A stretch of DNA of 64,000 bases from Seramator thermalis. GTDB taxonomy: Bacteria; Bacteroidota; Bacteroidia; Bacteroidales; Dysgonomonadaceae. Location: NCBI RefSeq assembly GCF_004138125.1, contig NZ_RXHS01000008.1, positions 62,001 through 126,000 of the forward strand, read 5' to 3'. Positions 42,964 through 51,749 of the stretch are shown here, in pieces (the first letter of the stretch is position 1; every line of letters starts with the position of its first letter). A model generated the notes under the pieces. It was not told the DNA's origin. It saw only the letters and a program-made list of their open reading frames with translations, and searched no databases. The translations under genes were made by a program, and so were the position numbers.

Positions 42964-45060
42964 TTATAACGAATAGCTCAAACTTACTCCTGCCGTGAAC
43001 GGTTTTCCCGGTTTTCCCAACTTTCGACCGGAACTTACGAAGTAATAACCTAAATATTTGGTATCGGTCATGTTTTTAGCCCACAATGTGAAATCGACTT
43101 TCCCTTTGTTCGTGCCCAAGCTGGCATCGAGTGTGCCATAAAACGGTTGTTTCGTTTCGTTATTCTCGCTCCAATAAATCTCTCCCATTCCCGTGTATCC
43201 GACATTGAACAAAATCTGATCCGAAATAGCCGATCGATAGGGGAAAATTTTTTCAAGATTTATCGAAAGGGTATGTTTTGGAATGAATGGAAGAAAATTT
43301 CCGGCATAATTGACGGTACTGTTGTAAACATAATCCTTGAAAGTGGCATGGGTATAGCCATAAGATGCACTCAAACTCAAATTCCGAATGGGATTGGCTC
43401 TCAAAGACAGTTCAGCACCTTTACTCACCGTATTGCCCGCATTGTGCACTTTCAGACCTTGTAAATCGAGCAATTGTTTGATCTGTTGATTCTTGATGTC
43501 AATGTAAAAGAGTGCGGCTTCAACAAAAAGTTTTTTTTCGAAAAAAGATGTTTTCGCTCCGATTTCATAATTCCAACTGGTTTCCGGCCCAAACGTACGT
43601 TCGTCCTCCGATTCGAAAACCGTATTGAATCCGCCTGTTTTGTATCCTTTGGCCACGGTTGCATACACTTGATTGTCACTGTTGAGCCAGTACTGCAGCG
43701 AAAATTTGGGTGTCCATTGCGTGAAAGTGAGCGGCGAATCGTATTGATTGTTGAGCTTTGTTTCGCTGCCTGTAACTTTGTTTTCAATAAAATCGGAATG
43801 GTCGTGTTCGTAATCGTAGCGAATTCCGGCAACAAAGTGCAGCTTGGGAGTGATTTGAAACTCCGATTGATGATAAACGGCAAAGCCACGACTGTAATCG
43901 TTGTAGCGTTTGACAAGTTTGTAAGGCGGTTTTGCCATGTTCATAAAGACATCCGTACTTCTGTCGATGTTGTGGTTGAATGCAAAAAGACCGAAATTCC
44001 AATTATACCGACTCTCATTCAAATTTTTAATGTTGATTTCTTCCGAAATCAATCGCTGTTTTTCGCCCTGAACGGCGTAATACAAATCTTTTGCCGAAGC
44101 ATCCTGATCGACGTTATATTCATCATTCAGCAGTTGGAAAGAGGTTTGTGATCGCAACCAGAAAACGGAATTATGATAATCGATTTGCAATCCTGAATCA
44201 TAAATTTTGCGATCGTAATAACTGTCGTGGTCGAGACTTACGCTGTCCACGTAATTTTTCACCGTATCCACGACGCCGTAGGCAAAAGCTCCCTGTCGGG
44301 TATATTCAAACCCATTAAGGAAACGCACGCTCAAACTATTTGTCGGCCTCCATTCAAGCCGAAGATTAAGCGTACCGGTGTTGAGTCGGTCGGCTTTTTC
44401 GTTTTTATAGGTATTTTCGATAAAACCGTCGTTATGATTGTAATTTCCGGAAACTCCATAAGCAAACTGTTCGTTGATTTTATCCAGATGCGAAAAAGCA
44501 ATCATTGCATCGTTGTAGCTGCCGTAGCGAAGTTTGATGGTCGTTCCCTGACGAACAAAAGGCGAGGTCGTGTTTACCAAAATAATTCCTCCCATCGCAT
44601 TTCGTCCGTAAAGTGTCCCTTGCGGTCCTCTCAAAAATGTAATATTGTCGATTTCGGCAAGATTGATGTCGAACGACGATTTTTCGAAATGCGGAACGCC
44701 ATCCACATACATGGCCACCGCCGGTGTGTTGATCAGCGAACCAATGCCGCGTATAAACACAGATGATGTCAATCGCGTATCGCGATTGACCATGATGAAA
44801 TTTGGAATCGTAGCCGAAAAATCTTTCATGTCAACGATTTGTCGGCGTTCCATTGTTTTGGCATTCATCGAGGTGGCAGCCACCGGCACAGCCCAGGTTT
44901 TATTAGGCAGTTTGAAACTCGAAACGACAATACTGTCGAGGGTGTATTGACGAAGCGTGTCCAAATCTTCCGCATTCGAGCGAAATGTCAAAACCTGTAG
45001 GAGGACTATAAACAGCGACAATCGTCTGAAGATTGTTAATGGAATGTTGTTTTGTTTCAT
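42964..45060 (-). CDS. TonB-dependent outer-membrane receptor (iron/porphyrin type)
   Basis: The protein has 698 residues from the ATG at 45060 (an ATG at 45078 is also in frame), with signal peptide (LSLFIVLLQVLTFRSNA). The plug contains LDSIVVSSFKLPNKTWAVPV, VFIRGIGS and FLRGPQGTLYGRNAMGGII; the barrel ends FTAGVSLSYSL. It lacks the N-terminal carboxypeptidase-like domain of SusC proteins. It therefore belongs to the siderophore/heme/cobalamin group. It heads the operon receptor-MFS-hemN-hemG. The palindrome at 45141-45160 lies upstream. The ligand is not identifiable; an iron chelate or porphyrin is inferred from its partners. Confidence 0.88.
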   Translation of the reverse strand: MKQNNIPLTIFRRLSLFIVLLQVLTFRSNAEDLDTLRQYTLDSIVVSSFKLPNKTWAVPVAATSMNAKTMERRQIVDMKDFSATIPNFIMVNRDTRLTSSVFIRGIGSLINTPAVAMYVDGVPHFEKSSFDINLAEIDNITFLRGPQGTLYGRNAMGGIILVNTTSPFVRQGTTIKLRYGSYNDAMIAFSHLDKINEQFAYGVSGNYNHNDGFIENTYKNEKADRLNTGTLNLRLEWRPTNSLSVRFLNGFEYTRQGAFAYGVVDTVKNYVDSVSLDHDSYYDRKIYDSGLQIDYHNSVFWLRSQTSFQLLNDEYNVDQDASAKDLYYAVQGEKQRLISEEINIKNLNESRYNWNFGLFAFNHNIDRSTDVFMNMAKPPYKLVKRYNDYSRGFAVYHQSEFQITPKLHFVAGIRYDYEHDHSDFIENKVTGSETKLNNQYDSPLTFTQWTPKFSLQYWLNSDNQVYATVAKGYKTGGFNTVFESEDERTFGPETSWNYEIGAKTSFFEKKLFVEAALFYIDIKNQQIKQLLDLQGLKVHNAGNTVSKGAELSLRANPIRNLSLSASYGYTHATFKDYVYNSTVNYAGNFLPFIPKHTLSINLEKIFPYRSAISDQILFNVGYTGMGEIYWSENNETKQPFYGTLDASLGTNKGKVDFTLWAKNMTDTKYLGYYFVSSGRKLGKPGKPFTAGVSLSYSL

Positions 45061-45140
45061 TTTTCGATCTGTTATCATGGGAAAGCTACAAACTTTCGAC
45101 TATTTCGACTGCAAAGAAATAGAATAAAGTGGTGCAAATC

Positions 45141-45160
45141 AATCACTAATTGTAGTGATT
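45141..45160. promoter_or_regulatory. 20-bp perfect palindrome between the TonB receptor and SOD genes
   Basis: AATCACTAATTGTAGTGATT has 8-bp arms around ATTG and lies in the divergent intergenic region, about 80 bases before the receptor gene. It looks like a dimer-binding operator. A T-run follows on the plus strand, but no plus-strand gene ends here, so a terminator is unlikely. Confidence 0.5.
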
Positions 45161-45335
45161 TTTTTAATATGCTTCGCAAATTTGTTTTATCGAGCTCGTT
45201 GCATTATCGGCATTTTTATTTTTTATCCTATTTAGCTTTTATTAATAAGAATCAGTCTAAATTAGAATGAACAAATAAAATCTTGATTCGTTATATATTT
45301 ACGAAAGCAGAAACAAAAAAAATAATTTTATAAAT

Positions 45336-46028
45336 ATGAAAATTAATCACAGCTATTGGGTTCTTTTGATCGCTTCCATCTTACTGATCGGGAGAAGTGA
45401 TTTAGTGAAAGCTCAAAATTCAGAAATCAATTCATCTAAAAACAAAAAAACTATGACATTCGAAAAAGTAGCATTACCTTACGCAACCGACGCATTGGAG
45501 CCGGTTATCAGCAAACAAACCATCGAACTCCACTACGGCAAGCATCATCAGGCCTACGTGGACAATCTGAATAAATTTATAGTCGGAACAAAGTTTGAAA
45601 ATTCCGATCTTGAAACCATTGTAAAAGAAAGCGATGGAGCTATCTTCAACAATGCAGGACAGGTGTTGAATCACAACCTCTATTTTACTTCTTTCTCACC
45701 CAAAGGTGGAGGCGAACCTAAAGGGAAACTTGCCGAAGCTATCAATGCACAATTCGGCTCGTTCGAAAAATTCAAAGAAGATTTCACTGCAGCCGGAGTC
45801 GCCTTGTTCGGTTCGGGATGGGTTTGGTTGGCTAAAGACGCAGATGGCAAACTTTCAATCGACAGCGAAAGCAATGCCGGTAATCCCGTTCGAAAAGGAT
45901 TAACTCCAATTCTGGGATTCGATGTATGGGAACACTCTTATTATCTCGATTATCAGAATCGTCGTGCCGACCACCTGAAAGAACTGTGGAAGATTGTTGA
46001 CTGGGACGTTGTAAGCCAACGTTATTAA
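45336..46028 (+). CDS. sodB: Superoxide dismutase (Fe/Mn family) with signal peptide
   Basis: The 230-residue protein has the Fe/Mn SOD core from about residue 44. Metal ligands are the His in ELHYGKHHQAYVDNLNK, the His in NHNLYFTSF, and Asp/His in FDVWEHSYYLDYQNRR. FGSGWVWL is also conserved. The first 26 residues (WVLLIASILLIGRSDLVKAQ) form a signal peptide, unlike the usual cytosolic SOD. A second in-frame ATG at 45453 (MTFEKVALPY) would give a cytosolic form of 191 residues. It is divergent from the iron-uptake operon. A strong terminator follows. Confidence 0.92.
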   Translation: MKINHSYWVLLIASILLIGRSDLVKAQNSEINSSKNKKTMTFEKVALPYATDALEPVISKQTIELHYGKHHQAYVDNLNKFIVGTKFENSDLETIVKESDGAIFNNAGQVLNHNLYFTSFSPKGGGEPKGKLAEAINAQFGSFEKFKEDFTAAGVALFGSGWVWLAKDADGKLSIDSESNAGNPVRKGLTPILGFDVWEHSYYLDYQNRRADHLKELWKIVDWDVVSQRY

Positions 46029-46079
46029 TTGAAAGCAGTCATTTCCGGCAAACCTGAACATTTTTTTAGTGACAGGGAA

Positions 46080-46114
46080 AGGAGCGAAAATCATCAAATT
46101 CGCTCCTTTTTTTA
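46080..46114. terminator. Bidirectional terminator between SOD and pgeF
   Basis: AGGAGCGAA (46080-46088) pairs perfectly with TTCGCTCCT (46099-46107), then seven T. It lies between convergent genes and slightly overlaps the pgeF end. Confidence 0.85.
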
Positions 46115-46921
46115 TTTCAGCATAATGCCACAAAGCATTCGGCCACAATGCACACTCTGGCGGCGTGCCGAGAAAAACAGATCGGGATTTTCGTATGTGC
46201 AAAGATCCGCTTTCTCGATATGTTGGAGGAGAATTCCCATACGGAGTAGTTCGAGACGATTAATTTCTTTCAAATCGATGTGCATTTTTCCGGTAATCTC
46301 ATTTTTGATGGAAGCCGACGATAAATCGAAACCTTGTTGACGAAAAATTTCCACCACCTCATCCCCCACTTCGTAATGTTGCATGCAAATGGCAGGGCCG
46401 ATGGCTGCAACAACATCAGAAGCCGAAGACGAATATTGCTCTTGCATAAAGCGAATCGTTTTCTCCACCATTCGATCGCTTGTCCCTCGCCAACCGGCAT
46501 GAACAGCAGCAACAACACCTTTAGCTCGATCATATAGCAAAATGGGAACACAGTCGGCTACGGTTACGCACAAAAAAAAGTTTTTCAGCTGCGTCACGGT
46601 TGCATCTACGCCATACAGAATTTCGTTTTTTTGCGAGAGAGGCAACGACAAAAAATGCTCATCGATAGCCAAAATACGGCTGCCGTGAGTTTGGTGCGGA
46701 ACGATAAAGACCGAAGGGTTCATGTACCACATTCGAGCCAGAATGGTCAGATTCTCGAAAATGGACACCGGATCGTCATCGGAATAATTTCCCAGATTAA
46801 GCGATGAAAATTCCCCTTTGCTTACGCCACCGCTTCGCGTAGTAAAAAAATGTTCGATTCCGGGTTCAGCACTCAGCAAATCGAATTGCAACAAAGTCGG
46901 ATATTCGGGATGTGGATGCAT
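46112..46921 (-). CDS. pgeF: Peptidoglycan editing factor PgeF (laccase-domain protein)
   Basis: The 269-residue YfiH/DUF152 protein is a Zn/Cu-dependent enzyme that hydrolyses mis-incorporated residues from peptidoglycan precursors. Family motifs are FFTTRSGGVSKGEFSSLNLG, the His of VPHQTHGSRI, VTVADCVPILLYD with Cys, and VAAVHAGWRGT with the metal-binding His. The C-terminus ESARRQ-like region is DLFFSARRQSVHCGRMLCGI. It follows obgE after 9 bases in the adk-obgE-pgeF order common in Bacteroidota. Start and length are normal. Confidence 0.92.
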   Translation of the reverse strand: MHPHPEYPTLLQFDLLSAEPGIEHFFTTRSGGVSKGEFSSLNLGNYSDDDPVSIFENLTILARMWYMNPSVFIVPHQTHGSRILAIDEHFLSLPLSQKNEILYGVDATVTQLKNFFLCVTVADCVPILLYDRAKGVVAAVHAGWRGTSDRMVEKTIRFMQEQYSSSASDVVAAIGPAICMQHYEVGDEVVEIFRQQGFDLSSASIKNEITGKMHIDLKEINRLELLRMGILLQHIEKADLCTYENPDLFFSARRQSVHCGRMLCGIMLK

Positions 46922-46930
46922 ATAGGGAAT

Positions 46931-48100
46931 CTAAAAATCTTCTTCGAAATAATCCGTATCATCCTCATCGTCTTCGCTCTCGTCATATAAGTCGTCATCG
47001 AACTCATCGGAAACATCTTCTTCGTCTTCATCAAAATGAAGAGACCTGACATCGAGCTTTCGATGGACAATCGAATCTCGAGAAACAGAAAATTGACTCA
47101 CCATATCATCAGCATTAAGCTCTCGCCAAAGCAAATCTTTGAGTGCCGAAATTCCGTAACCGGTGACGGATGAAATAAAAACGTAGGGAATATCGGCCGG
47201 CAACGAAAACGACATTTCGTGAATCAGTTCGTCATCGAGCATATCCGATTTGGAAATGGCAAGAACCCGACGCTTATCAAGCAATTCGGGATTATATTGA
47301 GTGAGCTCGTTGAGCAAAACTTCGTATTCTTTTTTAATATCGTCCGCGTCGGCAGGAATCACGAAAAGCAACAACGAATTTCGTTCGATATGGCGAAGGA
47401 ATCGCAATCCCAATCCCTTTCCTTCGCTTGCACCTTCGATGATGCCCGGAATATCGGCCATCACAAAAGATTTTCCGTCTCGATACGAAACGATTCCCAA
47501 GTTGGGTTCGAGTGTGGTAAAAGGATAATTGGCAATTTTGGGCTTGGCAGCCGAAACCACCGAAAGCAATGTGGATTTGCCGGCATTCGGAAATCCGACC
47601 AAACCGACATCAGCCAGCACTTTCAATTCGAGAATAACCCATCGTTCCTGATACGGTTCGCCGGGCTGTGCGTAACGTGGCGCCTGATTGGTGGCACTTT
47701 TGAAATGCGTATTGCCTAATCCCCCACGACCGCCTTTCAGCAAAACAACTTCCTGCCCGTCATCGGTGATATCGCAGAGGTATTCGCCGGTGAGAGCATC
47801 GTAAGCAACTGTTCCACAAGGCACATCGATTACCCTGCTTTCACCTTTCCTGCCTGTTCGTTGACTGCGAGCCCCGTTTTCGCCATGTTCGGCAAAAATA
47901 TGTCGTTCGTATTTCAGATGAAGCAAAGTCCAATAATTGCGATTACCGCGCAGAATGACGCTTCCGCCATCACCTCCATCGCCACCGTCGGGGCCCCCTT
48001 TGGGGATGTACTTTTCGCGCCGGAAATGAGCAGATCCGCGCCCGCCTTTTCCTGAACGGCAAAAAATCTTGACATAGTCAACAAAATTGGTTTCGGCCAT
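46931..48100 (-). CDS. obgE: GTPase ObgE
   Basis: The ribosome-associated GTPase has 389 residues from the ATG at 48100 ([20 protein letters not shown]). The glycine-rich Obg fold occupies about 1-155. The G domain has [13 protein letters not shown] (G1), FTTLEPN (G2), [13 protein letters not shown] (G3) and AISKSD (G4). A strongly acidic C-terminal tail ([18 protein letters not shown]) is usual in Bacteroidota. An open frame from 48127 overlaps the end of adk and is rejected. The gene lies 7 bases after adk. Confidence 0.95.
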   Translation of the reverse strand: MAETNFVDYVKIFCRSGKGGRGSAHFRREKYIPKGGPDGGDGGDGGSVILRGNRNYWTLLHLKYERHIFAEHGENGARSQRTGRKGESRVIDVPCGTVAYDALTGEYLCDITDDGQEVVLLKGGRGGLGNTHFKSATNQAPRYAQPGEPYQERWVILELKVLADVGLVGFPNAGKSTLLSVVSAAKPKIANYPFTTLEPNLGIVSYRDGKSFVMADIPGIIEGASEGKGLGLRFLRHIERNSLLLFVIPADADDIKKEYEVLLNELTQYNPELLDKRRVLAISKSDMLDDELIHEMSFSLPADIPYVFISSVTGYGISALKDLLWRELNADDMVSQFSVSRDSIVHRKLDVRSLHFDEDEEDVSDEFDDDLYDESEDDEDDTDYFEEDF

Positions 48101-48107
48101 GATTATA

Positions 48108-48683
48108 TTATTGGGCAAATGAATCAATCACTTTCTCCATCGCGGCAAAGATATCGTCGATGGAGCCTTCGCCGTATATTTCGTGCAATTTACCCTGCCG
48201 GCGATAAAATTCTTTCAATGGAGCTGTCTGGTCGTAATAAACCTTCAGCCGCGATTCTATCGTTTCGCGATTGTCGTCGCTTCTTCCCGATATTTCGCCA
48301 CGTTTCAGCAAACGTTCAACGAGTTCTTCGTCTTTAACCTCCAAACTGAGAACAAGCGAAATGGACTGACCGTTTTTTTCGAGCATTTCGTCGAGCGCTT
48401 TCCCCTGCTCCAAGGTTCGAGGGAAGCCATCGAATATGAACCCCTCGACATCGGAATTTTTCTTGATCAGTTCGTCCAACATTCCGATAACAACCTCATC
48501 CGGAACAAGCTGCCCCTTCGACATATAGGATTCGGCCATTTGGCCAAGCGGCGAGTTTGCCTTTATTTCTGCCCTCAACAAATCTCCGGTCGAAACATGT
48601 TTCAATCCGTACTTTTCGATTAGCTTAGCGCTTTGTGTACCTTTCCCCGATCCGGGCGCCCCAAAAATAACAATGTTCAGCAT
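48108..48683 (-). CDS. adk: Adenylate kinase, short-LID form
   Basis: The protein has 191 residues from the ATG at 48683 ([20 protein letters not shown]). It interconverts ATP+AMP and 2 ADP in the cytosol. P-loop [12 protein letters not shown]-binding [20 protein letters not shown] and the arginines of [19 protein letters not shown] are present; the long LID insertion is absent. A promoter box lies at 48720-48727, so the in-frame start at 48722 would not be transcribed. Confidence 0.94.
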   Translation of the reverse strand: MLNIVIFGAPGSGKGTQSAKLIEKYGLKHVSTGDLLRAEIKANSPLGQMAESYMSKGQLVPDEVVIGMLDELIKKNSDVEGFIFDGFPRTLEQGKALDEMLEKNGQSISLVLSLEVKDEELVERLLKRGEISGRSDDNRETIESRLKVYYDQTAPLKEFYRRQGKLHEIYGEGSIDDIFAAMEKVIDSFAQ

Positions 48684-48719
48684 ATATTTAATATTTTGAT
48701 AAATAAGCATAAGGAACTG

Positions 48720-48727
48720 CAAAGATA
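48720..48727 (-). promoter_or_regulatory. Bacteroidota -7 box for adk-obgE-pgeF
   Basis: The minus strand reads TATCTTTG, 36 bases before the adk ATG. It fits the TAnnTTTG consensus and sets the start of the three-gene operon. Confidence 0.5.
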
Positions 48728-48920
48728 CGAGTTTTGTAGCGTATAGCGAAGTTTTAAGGACGCATACCCCGTCAAATTTTTGTATTTTTCATATTTTGAA
48801 CCAAATAGCGTCCTAAGCGATTTTAAAATTAGAAGAATGATTGAGTTGGCAATCGTCAAAGGAAAAAGAAAGTATGGAACTTGTCCGTTCTGTCATTTAA
48901 TTTTATGTCGTGGTACGCTT

Positions 48921-48994
48921 GCCGCAAACGTTCCGAGGATATCTGAAGTCCTGCAAAGCAGGATTTGGGATAGAGATACGTCTTTTGTTAGGCG
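48921..48994 (-). repeat. attC-like imperfect palindrome after the metallopeptidase gene
   Basis: On the minus strand the element starts with GCCTAAC (a match to the RYYYAAC core of attC sites) 9 bases after the stop codon of the gene at 49004. It ends near GTTTGCGGC. The centre has TCCTGC-AAA-GCAGGA with partly paired flanks. The 48728-48920 stretch before it has no supported gene. Confidence 0.45.
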
Positions 48995-49003
48995 ACGCTG
49001 CAA

Positions 49004-49543
49004 TTACCTGTTTTCTTTTGGCCTTATCCATGGTCGGAATAGAGGATGTTTAGTCTTTATGCCATATACCGGAAGTAGTTTTTGGGCAATGAGCTCCCTA
49101 TTTATGAGAAAGATCACAAAAAATACAATCTGAACAAGATACTGATTAATACCAAATCCCACTACAATACCTCCGATGTCTCCCCCATAGATAAAAGGAC
49201 CAATGGAGAGATTCAATGCATCCACCAGCAAAAAAAGTACAATCAGCCAGTAGCCTAACGAACCAAAAAAGGAACTTTGTAAACGTGCTATCTTCACTCT
49301 AAACAAGAACATTGAATAGCCCAACACAATCGTAATGAAGTTGCTCATTCCTGAAATAAAACCCCACTTGATGCCTTGCCTTTCAGCTACAGGAGTTTTG
49401 AATATAACTTCCAATCCGTAGGGATGAACCTGAAATGCCTCATACTCTTCAAATGCCATTGCCATAAGAGCGTGAGTACCCTCATGAATAATGGCAAAGA
49501 TAATTATCGCTAATATGACGGTCAAATATTTCCTCATTGTCAA
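49004..49543 (-). CDS. Small membrane metallopeptidase-like protein (DUF3267/M50-like)
   Basis: The 177-179 residue protein has about five membrane segments and the zinc motif HEGTH (HExxH) at residue 20 in FAIIHEGTHALMAMA. A later GGDIGGI may provide the third ligand, as in site-2-protease relatives. Function is unknown. The likely start is ATG at 49537 or TTG at 49543. An AGGAGG ribosome-binding sequence lies 6 bases before the TTG and 12 before the ATG, which is unusual in this genome type. Palindromic elements lie immediately on both sides, so the gene looks like a transferred cassette. Confidence 0.75.
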   Translation of the reverse strand: MTMRKYLTVILAIIIFAIIHEGTHALMAMAFEEYEAFQVHPYGLEVIFKTPVAERQGIKWGFISGMSNFITIVLGYSMFLFRVKIARLQSSFFGSLGYWLIVLFLLVDALNLSIGPFIYGGDIGGIVVGFGINQYLVQIVFFVIFLINRELIAQKLLPVYGIKTKHPLFRPWIRPKENR

Positions 49544-49569
49544 TCATTTCCTCCTAATTTGCCATTGTC

Positions 49570-49696
49570 GACTAACGGTTACGTATATGTGTCGTAAGGA
49601 ATTGAGTGGTAGTTTCTTGTCAAACCGCTTTGTAGTTTGAGCGGGATACAACGCTTGAATACCCACTGAAACCCTTATGGCATATAACCTTTAATA
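49570..49696 (-). repeat. Imperfect palindromic element before the metallopeptidase gene
   Basis: Outer arms GGTTACGTATATG and CATATAACC, inner TAAGG/CCTTA, and a central CCGCT...AGCGG form a roughly 120-bp imperfect palindrome. On the minus strand it is followed by GTTAGTC, one mismatch from the GTTRRRY core of attC sites, 26 bases before the gene start. Confidence 0.45.
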
Positions 49697-50118
49697 TAAA
49701 ATCCTATGTTCCCGTAAATTAAGTAATCGTTAATTTGCTTGTTCAAGCAATTCGGTTACAATCATATCTATAACTACTAAGGTTCATAAAGAAAGAAAGT
49801 AAGTTGTTGAGGAGAACTTGAATCTCTTTCCGGCTTCAAATGTATTATTTTATTTTTAAGTTCAAAAGGATTTTTTGTAAATTTCAAATCCACATATTCA
49901 ACACTTTTAACTTTACGAAGTTTATGAACTTTTCTCGATTCCGAGAGGCTGGTCTGTTTTTTACCAATTTGGCAAAACCAGTAACTCAAAAATCATTCGA
50001 GATGCTTAAATTTCTTCTTACTTTTTTACCTATTTCGGACACTCTTGGTTTTGAACTTATAGATGCGATTCGACGTTAATAGCGTAACGATTAAATTAAC
50101 CAACTAAATGCATTCGCG
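49697..50118. other. Gene-poor stretch
   Basis: A/T-rich sequence with only short open frames that have no start signal, no recognizable protein family and no codon pattern like neighbouring genes. It may hold a decayed gene. No promoter or RNA gene is evident apart from what belongs to the next gene. Confidence 0.4.
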
Positions 50119-50430
50119 ATGAAAAAAGAAGAATTTAAAAACAAGGCTCAGAGTGTGCTGGACGAACTATCGAGCAGAATCGACGAAATGGAAACAAGAG
50201 CAAACGAGATTGCCGACGATGCCAAGGAGGAATATTACAAACAACTCGATAACCTGAAAGAGTTGAAATCGCAACTATCCACCAAGTTGGATGAATTCGA
50301 CAAAATTGCCGACAGCAAATGGGACGTCGTGAAAGAAAGTGCCGGAGAATTCTTTAATTCCGTGTCATCGGCCTGGAAAGAAAGTTATGCAAAAATTGTA
50401 GATGCTTTCAAAAAGAAAGAGCACGATTAA
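50119..50430 (+). CDS. Small coiled-coil protein
   Basis: The 103-residue acidic/basic helical protein (MKKEEFKNKAQSVLDELSSR) is built of heptad repeats and ends in a helix with SAGEFFNSVSSAWKESYAKI. It has no signal peptide or membrane segment. It resembles small Bacteroidota coiled-coil proteins sometimes annotated as sll1863-type stress-response proteins. Function is unknown. It is a single-gene transcript, with the repeat-rich region following. Confidence 0.78.
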   Translation: MKKEEFKNKAQSVLDELSSRIDEMETRANEIADDAKEEYYKQLDNLKELKSQLSTKLDEFDKIADSKWDVVKESAGEFFNSVSSAWKESYAKIVDAFKKKEHD

Positions 50431-50814
50431 CAGGCGCAATTATTTCATCTTCGAAAAAACACAACAAGGGATATCCGTTTTTTGTAAGCTCCACCTACTT
50501 TTCGCATCGTACTTGGCTCGAATGAAAATTCGGGCTATATTTTTCACTCAGAATTTCCTCGGTAGCAGGTTTTTCCAATGCTTCATAATCTTCACAAACA
50601 CTCTTCTTTTTCTGCCGAACGACCATTGTATGTATCACTTGCCCGAAATTTTTTTCAGGAATGGCATTTGTGTTTCAACAAATGGTATAATTCCATCGAT
50701 TTTGTTGTTTTGTGTATGCACAAAAGTCGCTCAACGTTAAAAGAATGATAATTGTTTGTACGCAGAGGTCGTTCCGCCGAAAAAACAGGACTCTTGTTTC
50801 GCACAATTGATTGG

Positions 50815-50907
50815 CTCACTTTTGCCTGAAAGGCAATAACCTTCATAACTGCAGGTCACGACCTGCAGACAAAGACGTCCCTACCATTACTGCCTGAAAG
50901 GCAGAAC
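50815..50907 (+). repeat. Structured repeat A, copy 1
   Basis: 93 bases with three hairpins: TTGCCT-GAA-AGGCAA, CTGCAGGTC-AC-GACCTGCAG and CTGCCT-GAA-AGGCAG. It differs from copy 2 at 5 positions; two of these (50850 and 50867) form one base pair that changes T-A to C-G. Confidence 0.8.
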
Positions 50908-51012
50908 TATTGTCGCTGCATTGATAAATATCTTCGCCGGCAAAAAAGAACAAATAAAACGAAAATTCGTAATTTAAAATTTCCACTTCTTTCTTAAATT
51001 CTCAATTATCCA

Positions 51013-51234
51013 TTATTTTCCCGACCTCATCTCATCATCGGGGTTCCCGATCTGCGCAAAGAGCGTGCCGTCAGGCAAAAGACAAGCTGTTTGAGCCGCC
51101 GCAAGGCGGCGAGTTATTTGTCTTTTAGCGAACAAGCAGCTATCGGGTCGATGAGGAGATGCAGTCTTGATTTTTTTTGCATACTTTTTTGCATCAAGGC
51201 AAAAAAGTATGTGGGGTTTGGGGCAACGCCCCAA
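51013..51234 (+). repeat. Structured repeat B, copy 1
   Basis: 222 bases with GCCGCC-GCAA-GGCGGC (51095-51110) inside an AAAGACAA/TTGTCTTT stem, a 13-bp stem at 51180-51211 and GGGGC-AAC-GCCCC at the end. A long-range 13-bp pairing (51028-51040 with 51149-51161) has one mismatch. Confidence 0.8.
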
Positions 51235-51412
51235 CAAGTCCACAGACGGATATTCAGCGCCGGCGACGGAAAGGTACTGCCTTTCAGGCAGGTTTCCGAC
51301 GACGATTCATGCCGCAGAATAAATGCTGCGGTTATGAAAATTCGGCTTTTCAAGCCAAAAACACCCTCGAATACAGAAATATTCATCGCAGCGGAAGCCT
51401 TCAATTCACCAG

Positions 51413-51505
51413 CTCACTTTTGCCTGAAAGGCAATAATCTTCATAACCGCAGGTCACGACCTGCGGACAAAGACGTCCCTGCCATTGCTGCCTGAAAGGC
51501 AGAAC
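51413..51505 (+). repeat. Structured repeat A, copy 2
   Basis: Same length as copy 1 and the same three hairpins; the middle one is CCGCAGGTC-AC-GACCTGCGG, keeping the pairing by two compensating changes (51448 and 51465). Confidence 0.8.
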
Positions 51506-51749
51506 CACTGCAGTTGCACAAACGAATATTCATGCGGGCGAAAAGCGAACAAACAAAAACAAAAATTCGTAATTTAAAATTCCCACTTCTGACTTCCCCA
51601 CTTCTTTCTTAAATTCTCAATTATGGGATTACACCATCTGAACAGTCCCCTTAAGATAAGGGGACAAGCGCTGTCGCCAGGCAGTGCAGGGGTTATGATA
51701 TTTCTTCATTTCTAACTTCTTTTCTTCTCTCACACTCATCCGTTCTCCC

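Noticed and set aside
48728-49133. Plus-strand open frame of about 117 codons starting at 48780
   Set aside because: Its second half lies antisense to the metallopeptidase gene and its first part covers the palindromic element; no protein family is recognizable.
49777-49989. 70-residue minus-strand open frame starting with TTG
   Set aside because: No family resemblance, no start signal and an in-frame stop just upstream; the complementary strand is equally open, so it is likely chance.
51013-51404. Short open frames across repeat B
   Set aside because: They run through hairpins in several frames and the same peptides recur only because the repeat recurs; the conserved features are base-pairing, not codons.
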